This document shows positions 41,875 through 51,632 of a stretch of 64,000 bases of DNA, in pieces. Positions within the stretch are counted from its first letter, which is position 1. Every line of letters begins with the position of its first letter. This DNA comes from OAS926 sp035503715. GTDB taxonomy: Bacteria > Pseudomonadota > Alphaproteobacteria > Rhizobiales > Rhizobiaceae. The notes beneath the pieces were generated by a model, which saw only the letters and a program-made list of their open reading frames with translations, did not search any database and was not told the DNA's origin. The DNA is taken from NCBI GenBank assembly GCA_035503715.1, contig DATJTE010000007.1, positions 1 to 64,000 on the forward strand, read 5' to 3'. A program made the translations under genes and the position numbers.

Positions 41875-42509
41875 AACACCGCGACAAGCTCGGTGATAAG
41901 CGCATAGGCGGCGATGGCCACCAGCAACCAGCCGGCGGTGCGGCCGATCCAGATGGTGGCCTTGGGGTTCGTGGTGAGCGCGTCACGTCCGCGCGCGGCG
42001 GCCAACGCCAGCCCGCCATAGACAACACCTTGTGTCGCGACGGAGATGACGCCGATCGCCAGTCCCTGCATCCAGAAGGGACCGTTCTCGGCGCGGATGA
42101 ATTGCGGGAACACCGCCATCACGAAGAGCCAGGCTTTCGGGTTGAGGATCGCGGTGAGCAGCGCCTGCGCCACGATCGCTCCGTCCGAGCGCTCCTTGGC
42201 GCGCCCGACCGCGTCGACAATGATCGTGCTCCTCACCAGGCTGATGCCGACCCAGATCATGTAGGCTGAGCCGATCAGGATCATCGGCTTGGCGATCGCC
42301 GGGATAAGCGTGCTCAATCCGGCAACCGCGACGCTGCCGATTACGGTGTGCGCGGCGCCGCCGAGCATAAGTCCGAACGTCGCGAGCAGACCGGCGCGTC
42401 GGCCAAGTGTCAGCGCGTTCGCCAGCACGAACATCATGTCCATGCCCGGCACGACGATGATGCCGAAGACGAGCACGAAATAGAGCCAGAGGCTCTGGGC
42501 GAAATCCAT
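41871..42509 (-). CDS. LysE/RhtB family amino acid exporter
   Basis: A 212-residue protein with about six membrane segments. The signature GIIVVPGMDMMFVLANALTLGRRAGLLATFGLMLG near residue 17 is the LysE/RhtB N-terminal block, and LNPKAWLFVMAVFPQFI follows in the middle. Members export amino acids, homoserine lactones or related compounds. ATG 42509 is preferred because GAGGG lies 9 bases upstream. Confidence 0.88.
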   Translation of the reverse strand: MDFAQSLWLYFVLVFGIIVVPGMDMMFVLANALTLGRRAGLLATFGLMLGGAAHTVIGSVAVAGLSTLIPAIAKPMILIGSAYMIWVGISLVRSTIIVDAVGRAKERSDGAIVAQALLTAILNPKAWLFVMAVFPQFIRAENGPFWMQGLAIGVISVATQGVVYGGLALAAARGRDALTTNPKATIWIGRTAGWLLVAIAAYALITELVAVF

Positions 42510-42613
42510 GCGGCGATCCCTCAAAAAGATCGCCGCTTACTAGCGGTACGTCCTGCCAGCCTTGTGTCAGGAGCGTCTGCCTGGACCAGTCGGCAGGCCT
42601 ATGGGTGCCGAAG

Positions 42614-42640
42614 AAAAAGGGCCGCGAACGCGGCCCTTTT
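42614..42640. terminator. Terminator of the NCS2 permease gene
   Basis: GGGCCGCG (42619-42626) and CGCGGCCC (42629-42636) form a compact hairpin flanked by AAAAA on the left and TTTT on the right. On the minus strand the permease transcript would end in the T-run. Confidence 0.85.
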
Positions 42641-42664
42641 CCTGGCACATCCGTTGCGTGCCAC

Positions 42665-44149
42665 TCAGGCTTCCGCCGCCATTGCTGCTTCCTTGGCGCC
42701 CGCTTCGTCGCCCGCCGTGCCGTTGAAGAAGGCGTTGAGCACGACCGCCGAGACCGACGCCAGCAGGATGCCGGATTCGATCAGCGGATGAATCGCGTGC
42801 GGCAGCCACATCTTGAAGTCGGGAGCCACCAGCGGGATCATGCCGAAGCCTACCGACACCGCCACCACGAAGAGGTTGTTGCGGTTGGTCTTGAAGTCGA
42901 CATTGGCAAGGATGCGGATACCGGTGGCGGCCACCATGCCGAACATCACCAGTCCCGCGCCACCCAGCACGAAGGTCGGCAGTGCCTCAACCAGCGCGCC
43001 CATCTTCGGCACCAGACCCAGTATGATCAGGATGGCACCGCCGGCGACGCAAACGAAGCGGCTTTTCACCCCGGTCACGCCGACCAACCCGACATTCTGC
43101 GAGAAGCTTGTGTAGGGGAAGGTGTTGAAGAGGCCGCCGATCACGGTGCCGATGCCGTCCGTGCGCAGGCCGGCCGAAAGCATTGGCTGCGTGACCTTCT
43201 TGTTGGTCATGTCGCCGAGCGCCAGGAACATGCCGGTCGATTCGATCATCACCACGATCATCACCAGCGTCATGGTGACGATGAGCACCGGATCGAAGAT
43301 CGGCGTGCCGAAGCGCAGCGGCGTGATCAACGCAAACCAGCCGGCGGTCGCCACCTTGTCGAAATGCATCATGCCGAGCGAGGCGGTGAGCACGCCGCCA
43401 ATCACGATGCCGAGGAGGACCGCGATGTTGGCGACAAAACCCTTGCCGAAGCGGGCGATCAGCAGGATCGACACCAGCACGACGGCCGAGACCGCGATGT
43501 TGGACATAGGCGCATAGGCGACGTTGTTGAGCGTCGGCGCCAGCGCGAGCTTCTCCGGGATCGCCGGCAGCGTGGAGCCAGATGCGGCCGCCATCTCTCG
43601 AATTGCCGTCAGCCATTCGGCGTGTTCGGGCGCCACGAGCTTTGGCGCCGTTGGGCCGACAGGATTGCCGAAAATCCAGTTGATGCCGATGCGCATCAGC
43701 GATGCGCCGATGACGACGATGATCGTACCGGTCACCACCGGTGGAAAGAAGCGCAGCATGCGGCTAACGATCGGCGCGATGAGCACGCCGATGATGCCGG
43801 CGCCGATGATGGCGCCGAAAATCATGCGCGCGCCGTCGACGCCCGGATTGGCGTTGGCCATCGCAACCATCGGGCCAACGGCGGCGAAGGTGACGCCCAT
43901 CATGACCGGCAGCTTGATGCCGAACCATTGCGTGGCGCCGAGCGACTGGATGATGGTGACGACGCCGCAGACGAAGAGATCCGCGGAGATCAGGAAGGCG
44001 ACCTGCTCCGGATCGAGTTTCAGCGCGCGGCCGATGATCAGCGGTACGGCGATTGCGCCGGCATACATCACAAGGACATGCTGGATGCCGAGCGCTGCCA
44101 AGCGTGGCGCGGGCAGCACCTCGTCGACAGGATGGACGGTTGAAGTCAT
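42665..44149 (-). CDS. NCS2 family nucleobase:cation symporter (xanthine/urate type)
   Basis: A 494-residue permease with about 14 membrane segments. The nucleobase-ascorbate signature QNVGLVGVTGVKSR is present near residue 325, preceded by the IESTGMFLALGDMT segment, and the N-terminal LGIQHVLVMYAGAIAVPLIIG block is the conserved QH motif. These features resemble xanthine or uric acid carriers such as XanQ/UacT more than uracil permeases. No purine catabolism genes adjoin. Confidence 0.9.
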   Translation of the reverse strand: MTSTVHPVDEVLPAPRLAALGIQHVLVMYAGAIAVPLIIGRALKLDPEQVAFLISADLFVCGVVTIIQSLGATQWFGIKLPVMMGVTFAAVGPMVAMANANPGVDGARMIFGAIIGAGIIGVLIAPIVSRMLRFFPPVVTGTIIVVIGASLMRIGINWIFGNPVGPTAPKLVAPEHAEWLTAIREMAAASGSTLPAIPEKLALAPTLNNVAYAPMSNIAVSAVVLVSILLIARFGKGFVANIAVLLGIVIGGVLTASLGMMHFDKVATAGWFALITPLRFGTPIFDPVLIVTMTLVMIVVMIESTGMFLALGDMTNKKVTQPMLSAGLRTDGIGTVIGGLFNTFPYTSFSQNVGLVGVTGVKSRFVCVAGGAILIILGLVPKMGALVEALPTFVLGGAGLVMFGMVAATGIRILANVDFKTNRNNLFVVAVSVGFGMIPLVAPDFKMWLPHAIHPLIESGILLASVSAVVLNAFFNGTAGDEAGAKEAAMAAEA

Positions 44150-44275
44150 ATTGATTGTTCCCCTATTCTCCCGTGCTCCTCTCGCTTATTCTACGGCAAC
44201 GGGATGGGCGCGAAGAGTCTACTGGCCGGCGGTTCTCCGCCATCAAGAATAATTTGAAATTCTCGTGTGCTTTTC

Positions 44276-45067
44276 ATGAAGATCGTGACTTGGAACATCA
44301 ACGGCGTCCGCGCCCGAATCGCCAACCTCACCCATTGGCTGACCGAGAGCCAGCCGGACATCGTCTGCCTGCAGGAGTTGAAGGCCCCTGACGATCAATT
44401 TCCGCGGCTGGAGGTCGAGGCGCTCGGCTACCACGTCGAGACGCACGGCCAGAAAGGCTTCAACGGCGTCGCCATTCTCTCCAAGCTACGCTTCGATGAG
44501 GTGAACCGTGGCCTGGCCGGCGACGATGCGGACGAGCAGGCGCGCTTCATCGAAGGCGTGTTCTCGACCGATCGTGGCGCGCTGCGGGTCATTTCCCTCT
44601 ATCTGCCGAACGGCAATCCGGTCGGCACCGAGAAATTCCCTTACAAGCTCGGCTGGATGGCGCGTCTGGAAAAATGGGCGGCCGAGCGGCTTGCGCTCGA
44701 GGAGCCGCTGGTTCTGGCCGGCGATTACAACGTCATCCCCGAACCGACCGATGCGCGGTTTCCGGAAAACTGGGTCAACGACGCGCTGTTCCAGCCGGAA
44801 ACCCGGCAGGCCTTTCGGCGGCTGGAAGCGCTGGGCTTCACAGAAGCCGTTCGCGCCACCTCCGATTCCGCCGAGATCTACACCTTCTGGGACTACCAGG
44901 CCGGCGCCTGGCAGAAGAACAACGGCATCCGCATCGATCATCTGATGCTGTCTCCGGAAGCCGCGAACCGGCTCACCTCGGCGTCCGTCGAAAAGCACGT
45001 GCGCGCCTGGGAAAAGCCGTCGGACCACGTGCCGGTCGCGATTGACCTGAATTTGGCAGCAGCCTGA
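44276..45067 (+). CDS. xth: Exodeoxyribonuclease III
   Basis: A 263-residue AP endonuclease/3' exonuclease of base excision repair. Motifs: MKIVTWNINGVRAR at the N-terminus with the metal-binding Asn, VCLQELKAPDDQFP with catalytic Glu near residue 34, SLYLPNGNPVG, LAGDYNVIPEPTD with Asp and Asn, and C-terminal IRIDHLMLS and SDHVPVAIDL. All catalytic residues are present. ATG 44276 is the conserved start. It is close to the erpA and exoR region as in other rhizobia. Confidence 0.95.
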   Translation: MKIVTWNINGVRARIANLTHWLTESQPDIVCLQELKAPDDQFPRLEVEALGYHVETHGQKGFNGVAILSKLRFDEVNRGLAGDDADEQARFIEGVFSTDRGALRVISLYLPNGNPVGTEKFPYKLGWMARLEKWAAERLALEEPLVLAGDYNVIPEPTDARFPENWVNDALFQPETRQAFRRLEALGFTEAVRATSDSAEIYTFWDYQAGAWQKNNGIRIDHLMLSPEAANRLTSASVEKHVRAWEKPSDHVPVAIDLNLAAA

Positions 45068-45074
45068 CGCCCGG

Positions 45075-45098
45075 CCAATGGCGCGGTCGCGCCATTGG
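45075..45098. promoter_or_regulatory. Perfect hairpin between xth and the small secreted protein gene
   Basis: CCAATGGCGC and GCGCCATTGG pair perfectly around a GGTC loop. There is no T-run. It ends 16 bases before the next start codon and could be a processing or attenuation structure or a weak terminator of xth. Confidence 0.5.
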
Positions 45099-45113
45099 TG
45101 CTATGTTCAGGAC

Positions 45114-45416
45114 ATGAAGGCGCTTGCGCTGCTCACCGCACTCGCATTCGTCGGCCTGACGCTTCCCGCCATGGCCGATTGCAAATGCCGCGCCAATGGC
45201 CGAGTTTTCTCTCACGGCCAAGTCGTCTGCCTGAAGCTTCCCACCGGCACACAGCTCGCGCGCTGCGGCATGGTTCTCAACAATTCGTCGTGGAAGAAGA
45301 TCCAGGACGGCTGCCCGGAAGCCGCACTCGACGGCAATGCCATCTCGCTACCCGTCGCTCACGAAGACACGGATACGCATCCACACGAGCCCGTGCTGGA
45401 AGAACCGCGCGGCTAG
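45114..45416 (+). CDS. Small Cys-rich secreted protein, unknown function
   Basis: A 100-residue protein with a signal peptide MKALALLTALAFVGLTLPAMA cut before DCKC. The mature part has five cysteines (DCKC, VVC, RCG and DGCPEA), which suggests disulfide bonds, and a His/Asp/Glu-rich end (HEDTDTHPHEPVLEEP). I do not recognise a family. It starts 46 bases after xth, with a strong hairpin in the gap. It is convergent with exoR, with 29 bases between the stops and no terminator. Confidence 0.7.
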   Translation: MKALALLTALAFVGLTLPAMADCKCRANGRVFSHGQVVCLKLPTGTQLARCGMVLNNSSWKKIQDGCPEAALDGNAISLPVAHEDTDTHPHEPVLEEPRG

Positions 45417-45445
45417 CAGCTCAATTTTGGAATCTGGAGAACCGA

Positions 45446-46363
45446 TCAGTCGCTGATCGCGCGCTTGCCCTTGGCAAGGATATCCGCGGCCAGCGCAATC
45501 GCGGTGCGGCGGTCGTTTTCGCCGGCTACGGCAAACGCTTCTTCCTGCATGCCCCGAATCCACGGCTGGTCAGCCGGCGTGGCGCGTTCGAGTGCTGCCG
45601 TCATCATTGCCAGGCCGCGCACGACCTTGCCGCCCTGGAAGAGCAGGTTGCCAAGTGTCGCCTGCGCGCCGGCATGGCCTTTTTCGGCGGCAAGCTGGAG
45701 CCAGCGGCCGGCCTGCTTGACCGAGGCCTTCACCCCGCCCTCGCCGTTCAGGAACATCTTGCCGATCTCGAACTGGGCGTTCGGATTCCGGTAGTTCGCT
45801 GCAGCGCGCATATAATGTTCCTGCGCCGCGACCGCGTTCTGCTTGACGGGCGAACCGGGTATGCCGCGCTTCAGATAGCCACCGAGCGCCACCAGCGCGT
45901 CCGAGACGTAGCTTTCTTCCGGCGAGCCGGGCTCGACGTCCTGCTGCGCGATCTCGGAGAAGAACTTGAAGGCTTCGTAGTCGTTGCGCGCGACCCCGTC
46001 GCCCTCGGCATACATGCGCGCGAGCTTCCAGGTGGCGCCGAGCTGGCCATTCTCGGCCGCGTAACGATAGGCCTCGACCGCCTGTTCCTTATGGCCGCTC
46101 TTGTAGGCCGAGAAACCGAAGCGGAAGACGGTCCACGGATTCGACTTGTCGACGCTCGCGCGGCCGGTGTCGAAAACCTTCTCGTCGAAGGCAAACGCGC
46201 CGCCGGCAGGCGCCAGCGTGGCAACGCCAAGCACGGCAGCAACCAGCGCTGCCTTCACAAATCCTCCGGACGTGAAAGACGAATTGACCGCGCGAAACCA
46301 CGCGGACTCGACCGTCTCCGGCCGGTTCGGCAGCATCGCATTGAAGGAAGTCACTACGTTCAT
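45446..46363 (-). CDS. exoR: ExoR family periplasmic Sel1-repeat regulator
   Basis: A 305-residue protein whose core closely follows Sinorhizobium ExoR: VFRFGFSAYKSGHKEQAVEAYRYAAENG, LARMYAEGDGVARNDYEAFKFFSEIA, RGIPGSPVKQNAVAA, FLNGEGGVKASVKQAGRWLQLAAEKGHAGA and RGLAMMTAALERATPADQPWIRGMQEEAF. ExoR is exported and inhibits the sensor ExoS (ChvG) of the ExoS-ChvI system that governs succinoglycan, motility and acid response. The signal-like segment KAALVAAVLGVATLAPAGGAFA is preceded by about 35 extra residues, so the true start may be later than ATG 46363. Confidence 0.9.
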   Translation of the reverse strand: MNVVTSFNAMLPNRPETVESAWFRAVNSSFTSGGFVKAALVAAVLGVATLAPAGGAFAFDEKVFDTGRASVDKSNPWTVFRFGFSAYKSGHKEQAVEAYRYAAENGQLGATWKLARMYAEGDGVARNDYEAFKFFSEIAQQDVEPGSPEESYVSDALVALGGYLKRGIPGSPVKQNAVAAQEHYMRAAANYRNPNAQFEIGKMFLNGEGGVKASVKQAGRWLQLAAEKGHAGAQATLGNLLFQGGKVVRGLAMMTAALERATPADQPWIRGMQEEAFAVAGENDRRTAIALAADILAKGKRAISD

Positions 46364-46606
46364 CACAGTCCTGGCCGCAGGCGGGCGCGGCATAACGCAC
46401 TTTCTCTCGGCACCTGTTCCCGGCGCCTTTCACAGCTACCGGGGTGCTCCGTGTTTATGGCGGGAAAGCGGCGACCCCTGCCCGCAGACTTATAGCCGAG
46501 AGGAAGTTGAAAGAGTGTTGCAGCGCGGCCACAAGGTGCGGCTCTCGCGCATCACTTCGGCGCCGGGCTCAAGGCCCGACGCCAAGCTTAAGCAACAGGA
46601 GGTAAG

Positions 46607-48442
46607 CTATTCCGGCAGGACGCGAACGGCGCCCTTGGCGGCGCTCTGCGCGAAGGCGGCGTAAGCCCTCAGTGCGGTCGTGACGTTGCGCTTGCGCTTC
46701 TCCACCGGCTTCCAGCCCAGCCGTTCCTGCTCGTGGCGGCGCTGCGCCAGTTCATCGTCGCTGACCTTGAGGTGGATGGTGCGGTTCGGGATATCGATCT
46801 CGACCGTATCGCCTTCCCGCACGAGGCCGATCGTGCCGCCCTCGGCGGCTTCCGGCGAGCAGTGGCCGATCGACAGGCCGGACGTGCCGCCGGAGAACCG
46901 GCCGTCGGTGACCAGCGCGCAGGCCTTACCCAGCCCCTTCGATTTCAGGTAGCTGGTCGGGTAGAGCATTTCCTGCATGCCGGGCCCGCCGCGCGGTCCT
47001 TCATAGCGGATGACGATCACATCGCCTGCCTTGATCTGGTTCGACAGGATCGCCTTGACACTCGCGTCCTGACTTTCGAACACGCGAGCCGGGCCGGTGA
47101 ACTTCAGGATCGACTCGTCGACGCCGGCCGTCTTCACGATGCAGCCATCGATCGCGATGTTGCCCTTGAGCACGGCCAGGCCGCCATCCTTGGAGAACGG
47201 GTTCTCGGGCGAGCGGATCACGCCGGTCTTGCGGTCGAGGTCGAGTTCCGCCCAGCGGTTGGACTGGCTGAACGCCTGCGTCGTGCGCACGCCACCTGGT
47301 GCCGCCATGAAGAAATTGCGGACGTTTTCGGAATTGGTCCGGCTGATATCCCACTGGTCGAGCGCGTCGCCCATGGTCATGGCGTGGACCGTCGGCTCGT
47401 CGCGATTGATCAGCCCGCCGCGATCGAGTTGACCAAGGATCGCCATGATACCGCCGGCGCGGTGCACGTCTTCCATGTGGACGTCGTTCTTGGCCGGGGC
47501 CACCTTGCAGAGCACCGGCACTTTCCGCGACAGCGCGTCGATGTCGTCCATCGTGAAATCGATGCCGCCCTCATGCGCCGCTGCGAGAATGTGCAGCACT
47601 GTGTTGGTCGAACCGCCCATGGCGATATCCAGCGCCATGGCGTTCTCGAACGCCGCCTTGGTGGCGATCTTGCGCGGCAGTGCCGTCTCGTCGTCCTGTT
47701 CGTAATAGCGGCGGGCGAGATCGACAATCAGATGTCCGGCCTCGACGAACAGGCGCTTGCGGTCGGCATGGGTGGCCAGCGTCGAGCCGTTGCCCGGCAG
47801 CGAGAGGCCGAGCGCCTCGGTGAGGCAATTCATCGAATTGGCCGTGAACATGCCCGAGCACGAACCGCACGTCGGACAGGCCGCCTGCTCGACGGCCAGC
47901 ACTTCCTCCTCGGTGTACTTCTCGTCGGCCGCGTAGACCATCGCATCGATGAGGTCGAGCGCCTGGAGCTTGCCCTTGACCATCGCCTTGCCGGCTTCCA
48001 TCGGCCCGCCCGAGACGAAGACGGCCGGGATGTTGAGACGCATCGCTGCGTTCAGCATGCCGGGGGTGATCTTGTCGCAGTTGGAGATGCAGACCATCGC
48101 GTCGGCGCAATGGCCATTGACCATGTACTCGACCGAGTCCGCGATGATCTCTCTGCTCGGCAACGAATAGAGCATGCCGTCATGACCCATCGCGATGCCG
48201 TCATCGATGGCGATGGTGTTGAACTCCTTGGCCACGCCGCCGGCCGCCTCGATCTCGCGCGCCACGAGCTGGCCCAGATCCTTGAGGTGCACGTGACCCG
48301 GCACGAACTGGGTGAACGAGTTCACCACCGCGATAATCGGCTTGCCGAAATCGCTGTCTTTCATGCCAGTGGCGCGCCAGAGGCCGCGCGCGCCGGCCAT
48401 GTTGCGTCCGTGGGTTGTGGTGCGTGAACGATATGCGGGCAT
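46607..48442 (-). CDS. ilvD: Dihydroxy-acid dehydratase
   Basis: A 611-residue Fe-S dehydratase, the third step of isoleucine/valine synthesis. It follows the E. coli enzyme closely: MPAYRSRTTTHGRNMAGARG at the start, CISNCDKITPGM with one cluster Cys, EEVLAVEQAACPTCGSCSGMFTANSM with the others, and TDGRFSGGTSGLSIGH near the end. So it is the long, oxygen-sensitive 4Fe-4S type. A TTG-initiated extension to 48454 is unlikely. No other ilv genes adjoin. Confidence 0.97.
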   Translation of the reverse strand: MPAYRSRTTTHGRNMAGARGLWRATGMKDSDFGKPIIAVVNSFTQFVPGHVHLKDLGQLVAREIEAAGGVAKEFNTIAIDDGIAMGHDGMLYSLPSREIIADSVEYMVNGHCADAMVCISNCDKITPGMLNAAMRLNIPAVFVSGGPMEAGKAMVKGKLQALDLIDAMVYAADEKYTEEEVLAVEQAACPTCGSCSGMFTANSMNCLTEALGLSLPGNGSTLATHADRKRLFVEAGHLIVDLARRYYEQDDETALPRKIATKAAFENAMALDIAMGGSTNTVLHILAAAHEGGIDFTMDDIDALSRKVPVLCKVAPAKNDVHMEDVHRAGGIMAILGQLDRGGLINRDEPTVHAMTMGDALDQWDISRTNSENVRNFFMAAPGGVRTTQAFSQSNRWAELDLDRKTGVIRSPENPFSKDGGLAVLKGNIAIDGCIVKTAGVDESILKFTGPARVFESQDASVKAILSNQIKAGDVIVIRYEGPRGGPGMQEMLYPTSYLKSKGLGKACALVTDGRFSGGTSGLSIGHCSPEAAEGGTIGLVREGDTVEIDIPNRTIHLKVSDDELAQRRHEQERLGWKPVEKRKRNVTTALRAYAAFAQSAAKGAVRVLPE

Positions 48443-48546
48443 TTCAGGGTCCAAACTAGCCAGAAAGTCTTATGTAGGACTTCCTTTAAGCCCTGTCCAA
48501 GCCTGTTGCTAGGGTCTGGTCCAGGCCCGCACCCGTTGGCGGGCGT

Positions 48547-51453
48547 TTAGCCCGCGTCGTGCACACGGCCGAGCGCGACTTTCAGCTTCTCTTCCTGAGC
48601 CTTGAACTCGGCGAGCTTCTCGCGTTCGGCCTCGACGATCTCTTCGGCGGCCTTGGCGACGAACTGCGGGTTGTTGAGCTTCTTCTCGATCCGCGCGATC
48701 TCGTCATTGACCTTGGCGAGTTCCTTGGTCAGCCGCGCGGCTTCCGCCTCGAGATCGATCAGGTCGCCGAGCGGCAGGCACACCGTCGCCTCGCCGAGCA
48801 CGATCTGTGCAGCGCCCTTCGGCGCCTGAAGCGCGTGACTGATGTCGCCGATGCGCGCCAGCCGTTTGATCGCCTGGTCGTGCCGGATCAGCCGGTCCTG
48901 CGTCGTTGCATTCGCGCCGAGCACGACCAGCGGCGCGATCGCCGATGGCGGCACGTTCATTTCCGAGCGCACCGAGCGCACGCCGGAGACGAGGTCGACC
49001 AGCCAGTTGATTTCCGCCGCCGCCTCCGCGTCTTCGAACACCGGCTTCGGCCATGCCGCGTGGCAGAGCAGCGTCGCGCGACGGTTCCCCTCGCCGGCCG
49101 TATGCGCCCAGAGCTCTTCCGTCATGAACGGCATGAACGGATGCAGCAGCTTGAAGATCTCGTCGAGAACGAAGGCGCAGACGGCCTGGCATTCCGCCTT
49201 GGCATCGGCATCGTCGCCTATGAAGACCGGCTTCAGGAACTCGATGTACCAGTCGCAGAATGTGTTCCAGACGAAACGGTAGGCGGCGCCAGCCGCCTCG
49301 TTGAATCGGTACGAGGCGATGCCGTCGCTGATCTCGCGCGCCGCGCGCGTCAGCTCCGTCAGGATCCAGCGGTTCACCGTCAGTTTCGCGCCAGAGAGCG
49401 AGACGCTGTCGTTGCGCGCGACGCCGTTCATTTCGGCGAAGCGCGTCGCGTTCCAGAGCTTGGTGCCGAAGTTGCGGTAGCCAGCGATACGCGCCGGATC
49501 GAGCTTCACGTCGCGGCCCTGCGCGGCGAGGATCGCCAGCGTGAAGCGCAGCGCATCCGCCCCATACTCGTCGATCAGGTCGAGCGGGTCGATGACATTG
49601 CCTTTCGACTTCGACATCTTGGCGCCGCTCTTGTCGCGCACCAGCGCATGCACATAGACGGTGTGGAACGGCTCCTCGCCCGTGAAGTGCAGCCCCATCA
49701 TCATCATCCGGGCGACCCAGAAGAAGATGATGTCGAACCCCGTCACCAGAACCGACGTCGGATAATAGGTGTCGAGTTCCGGCGTCTTGTCGGGCCAGCC
49801 CAGCGTCGAAAAAGGCCAGAGCGCCGACGAGAACCACGTATCGAGAACGTCCTCGTCGCGGGTCAGGATATCGCCCGGCTTGTAGTTCTCGAGCTTCTCC
49901 TCGACCCAGGCTTTCCAAGGCCCTTCGAGCGCCAGATAGTGCTGGATGGCGGCCTCGAGTGCCGTCTCTTCGTCCATCTCGACAAAGACCTGGCCGTCCG
50001 GTCCGTACCACCCCGGAATCTGATGGCCCCACCAGAGCTGGCGCGAGATGCACCATGGCTCAATGTTCTCCATCCAGTCGAAATAGGTCTTCTCCCAGCT
50101 CTTCGGGACAAACTTGGTGCGGCCTTCGCGCACGCTGGCGATCGCCGGCTCGGCGAGCGTCTTTGCGTCGGCGAACCACTGGTCGGTCAGCATTGGTTCG
50201 ATGACGACGCCGGAACGGTCGCCGAACGGCTGGTTGATCTTCTTATTCTCGACGAAGGGAACGGCATTGCCTTCCTTGTCGAGCGTCATGACGGCCAGCC
50301 CGTCTTCATTGATCTGGGCGACGATACGCTTGCGCGCCTCGTAACGGTCGAGACCCCGCAATTCGTCCGGCACGAGATTGATCTCATCGACCGCCGCCTC
50401 GCTTGGCAGCTCGCCCGATTTCGCGATCTCCATCGCCCGCGCCGAGCAGTCGGCATAAGACTCGCCATCGGCGCGCATCTGCGCCTGGTTGTCCATCAGG
50501 CGATAGAGCGGAATGCCGTTGCGCTTGGCGACCTGATAGTCGTTGAAGTCGTGCGCGCCAGTGATCTTGACCGCGCCGGAACCGAACGCCGGGTCCGGAT
50601 AGTCGTCGGTGACGATCGGGATCAGGCGGCGGTGCTCTTTCGGGCCGACCGGAATTTCGCAGAACTTGCCGACGATCGGCCGGTAGCGCTCATCGTCGGG
50701 ATGAACCGCAACCGCGCCGTCGCCGAGCATCGTCTCGGGGCGCGTCGTCGCAATCGAGATGTAGTCGCGCTGCTCGGTGAGCACGACCTTTCCGTCCGCG
50801 TCCTTCTCAACATATGTGTAGGTCTCCCCGCCGGCCAGCGGATACTTGAAGTGCCACATATGGCCGTCGACTTCGCGGTTCTCCACCTCGAGGTCGGAGA
50901 TCGCGGTCTCGAAATTCGGGTCCCAGTTGACCAGCCGCTTGCCGCGATAGATCAGGCCCTGTTTGAACAGCGTGACGAAGACTTCGAGGACGGCCTTGGA
51001 GAGCCCCTCGTCCATGGTGAAGCGCTCGCGCGACCAGTCGCAGGATGCCCCCAGCCGCTTCAACTGGTTGACGATGATGCCACCGGATTCGGACTTCCAG
51101 TCCCAGACGCGGTTGACGAACTCATCGCGTCCGAGCGTGCGGCGGTGGACCTGCTTTTCCATGAGCAGCCGCTCGACCACCATCTGCGTCGCGATGCCGG
51201 CGTGATCCATGCCAGGCTGCCACAACACGTTCTTGCCGCGCATCCCCTCGAAGCGGACCATGATGTCCTGCAGCGTATTGTTAAGCGCATGCCCCATGTG
51301 GAGCGAGCCGGTCACGTTCGGCGGCGGAATGACGATGGTGAAGGGATCCGCGCCCTCTTCGGCCCCCGCGCCGGCTGCGAAAGCATCGGCATCGGCCCAG
51401 ATTTTTGCGATTTTCGGCTCGACGGCTTTCGCGTCGTAGGTCTTTTCGAGCAT
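48547..51453 (-). CDS. valS: Valyl-tRNA synthetase
   Basis: A 968-residue class I synthetase. HIGH site PPPNVTGSLHMGHALNNTLQD near residue 45, editing CP1 domain including TRPETMLGDGAVAVHPDD, the WCISRQLWWGHQIP segment, KMSKS site GAKMSKSKGNVIDP near 570, anticodon-binding helices and a C-terminal coiled coil with the pattern EAEAARLTKELAKVNDEIARIEKKLNNPQF. Start ATG 51453 is the conserved MLEKTYD; a GTG three codons earlier is possible. The valS-popZ-tolC-pcm-like order is a known alphaproteobacterial arrangement. Confidence 0.97.
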   Translation of the reverse strand: MLEKTYDAKAVEPKIAKIWADADAFAAGAGAEEGADPFTIVIPPPNVTGSLHMGHALNNTLQDIMVRFEGMRGKNVLWQPGMDHAGIATQMVVERLLMEKQVHRRTLGRDEFVNRVWDWKSESGGIIVNQLKRLGASCDWSRERFTMDEGLSKAVLEVFVTLFKQGLIYRGKRLVNWDPNFETAISDLEVENREVDGHMWHFKYPLAGGETYTYVEKDADGKVVLTEQRDYISIATTRPETMLGDGAVAVHPDDERYRPIVGKFCEIPVGPKEHRRLIPIVTDDYPDPAFGSGAVKITGAHDFNDYQVAKRNGIPLYRLMDNQAQMRADGESYADCSARAMEIAKSGELPSEAAVDEINLVPDELRGLDRYEARKRIVAQINEDGLAVMTLDKEGNAVPFVENKKINQPFGDRSGVVIEPMLTDQWFADAKTLAEPAIASVREGRTKFVPKSWEKTYFDWMENIEPWCISRQLWWGHQIPGWYGPDGQVFVEMDEETALEAAIQHYLALEGPWKAWVEEKLENYKPGDILTRDEDVLDTWFSSALWPFSTLGWPDKTPELDTYYPTSVLVTGFDIIFFWVARMMMMGLHFTGEEPFHTVYVHALVRDKSGAKMSKSKGNVIDPLDLIDEYGADALRFTLAILAAQGRDVKLDPARIAGYRNFGTKLWNATRFAEMNGVARNDSVSLSGAKLTVNRWILTELTRAAREISDGIASYRFNEAAGAAYRFVWNTFCDWYIEFLKPVFIGDDADAKAECQAVCAFVLDEIFKLLHPFMPFMTEELWAHTAGEGNRRATLLCHAAWPKPVFEDAEAAAEINWLVDLVSGVRSVRSEMNVPPSAIAPLVVLGANATTQDRLIRHDQAIKRLARIGDISHALQAPKGAAQIVLGEATVCLPLGDLIDLEAEAARLTKELAKVNDEIARIEKKLNNPQFVAKAAEEIVEAEREKLAEFKAQEEKLKVALGRVHDAG

Positions 51454-51632
51454 TTTCCGCACCGGTTTTCGGGTTGGCCGGTGTAAATCGGAAGGCTACA
51501 GGCAAGTCAACAGCGGGTCACGTTGACCGGCAACGGCAATCGACCTATGGTCGCGGCGTTGCTGTAGGGCGCATCGGCTTTTGGGTCGGAAGGGCATCGC
51601 CCGCCTACGACAAACTCAACCAACCCGCGCCC

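Noticed and set aside
48559..51486. 975-codon plus-strand frame opposite valS
   Set aside because: Long only because valS lacks certain codons; no ribosome binding site or domain.
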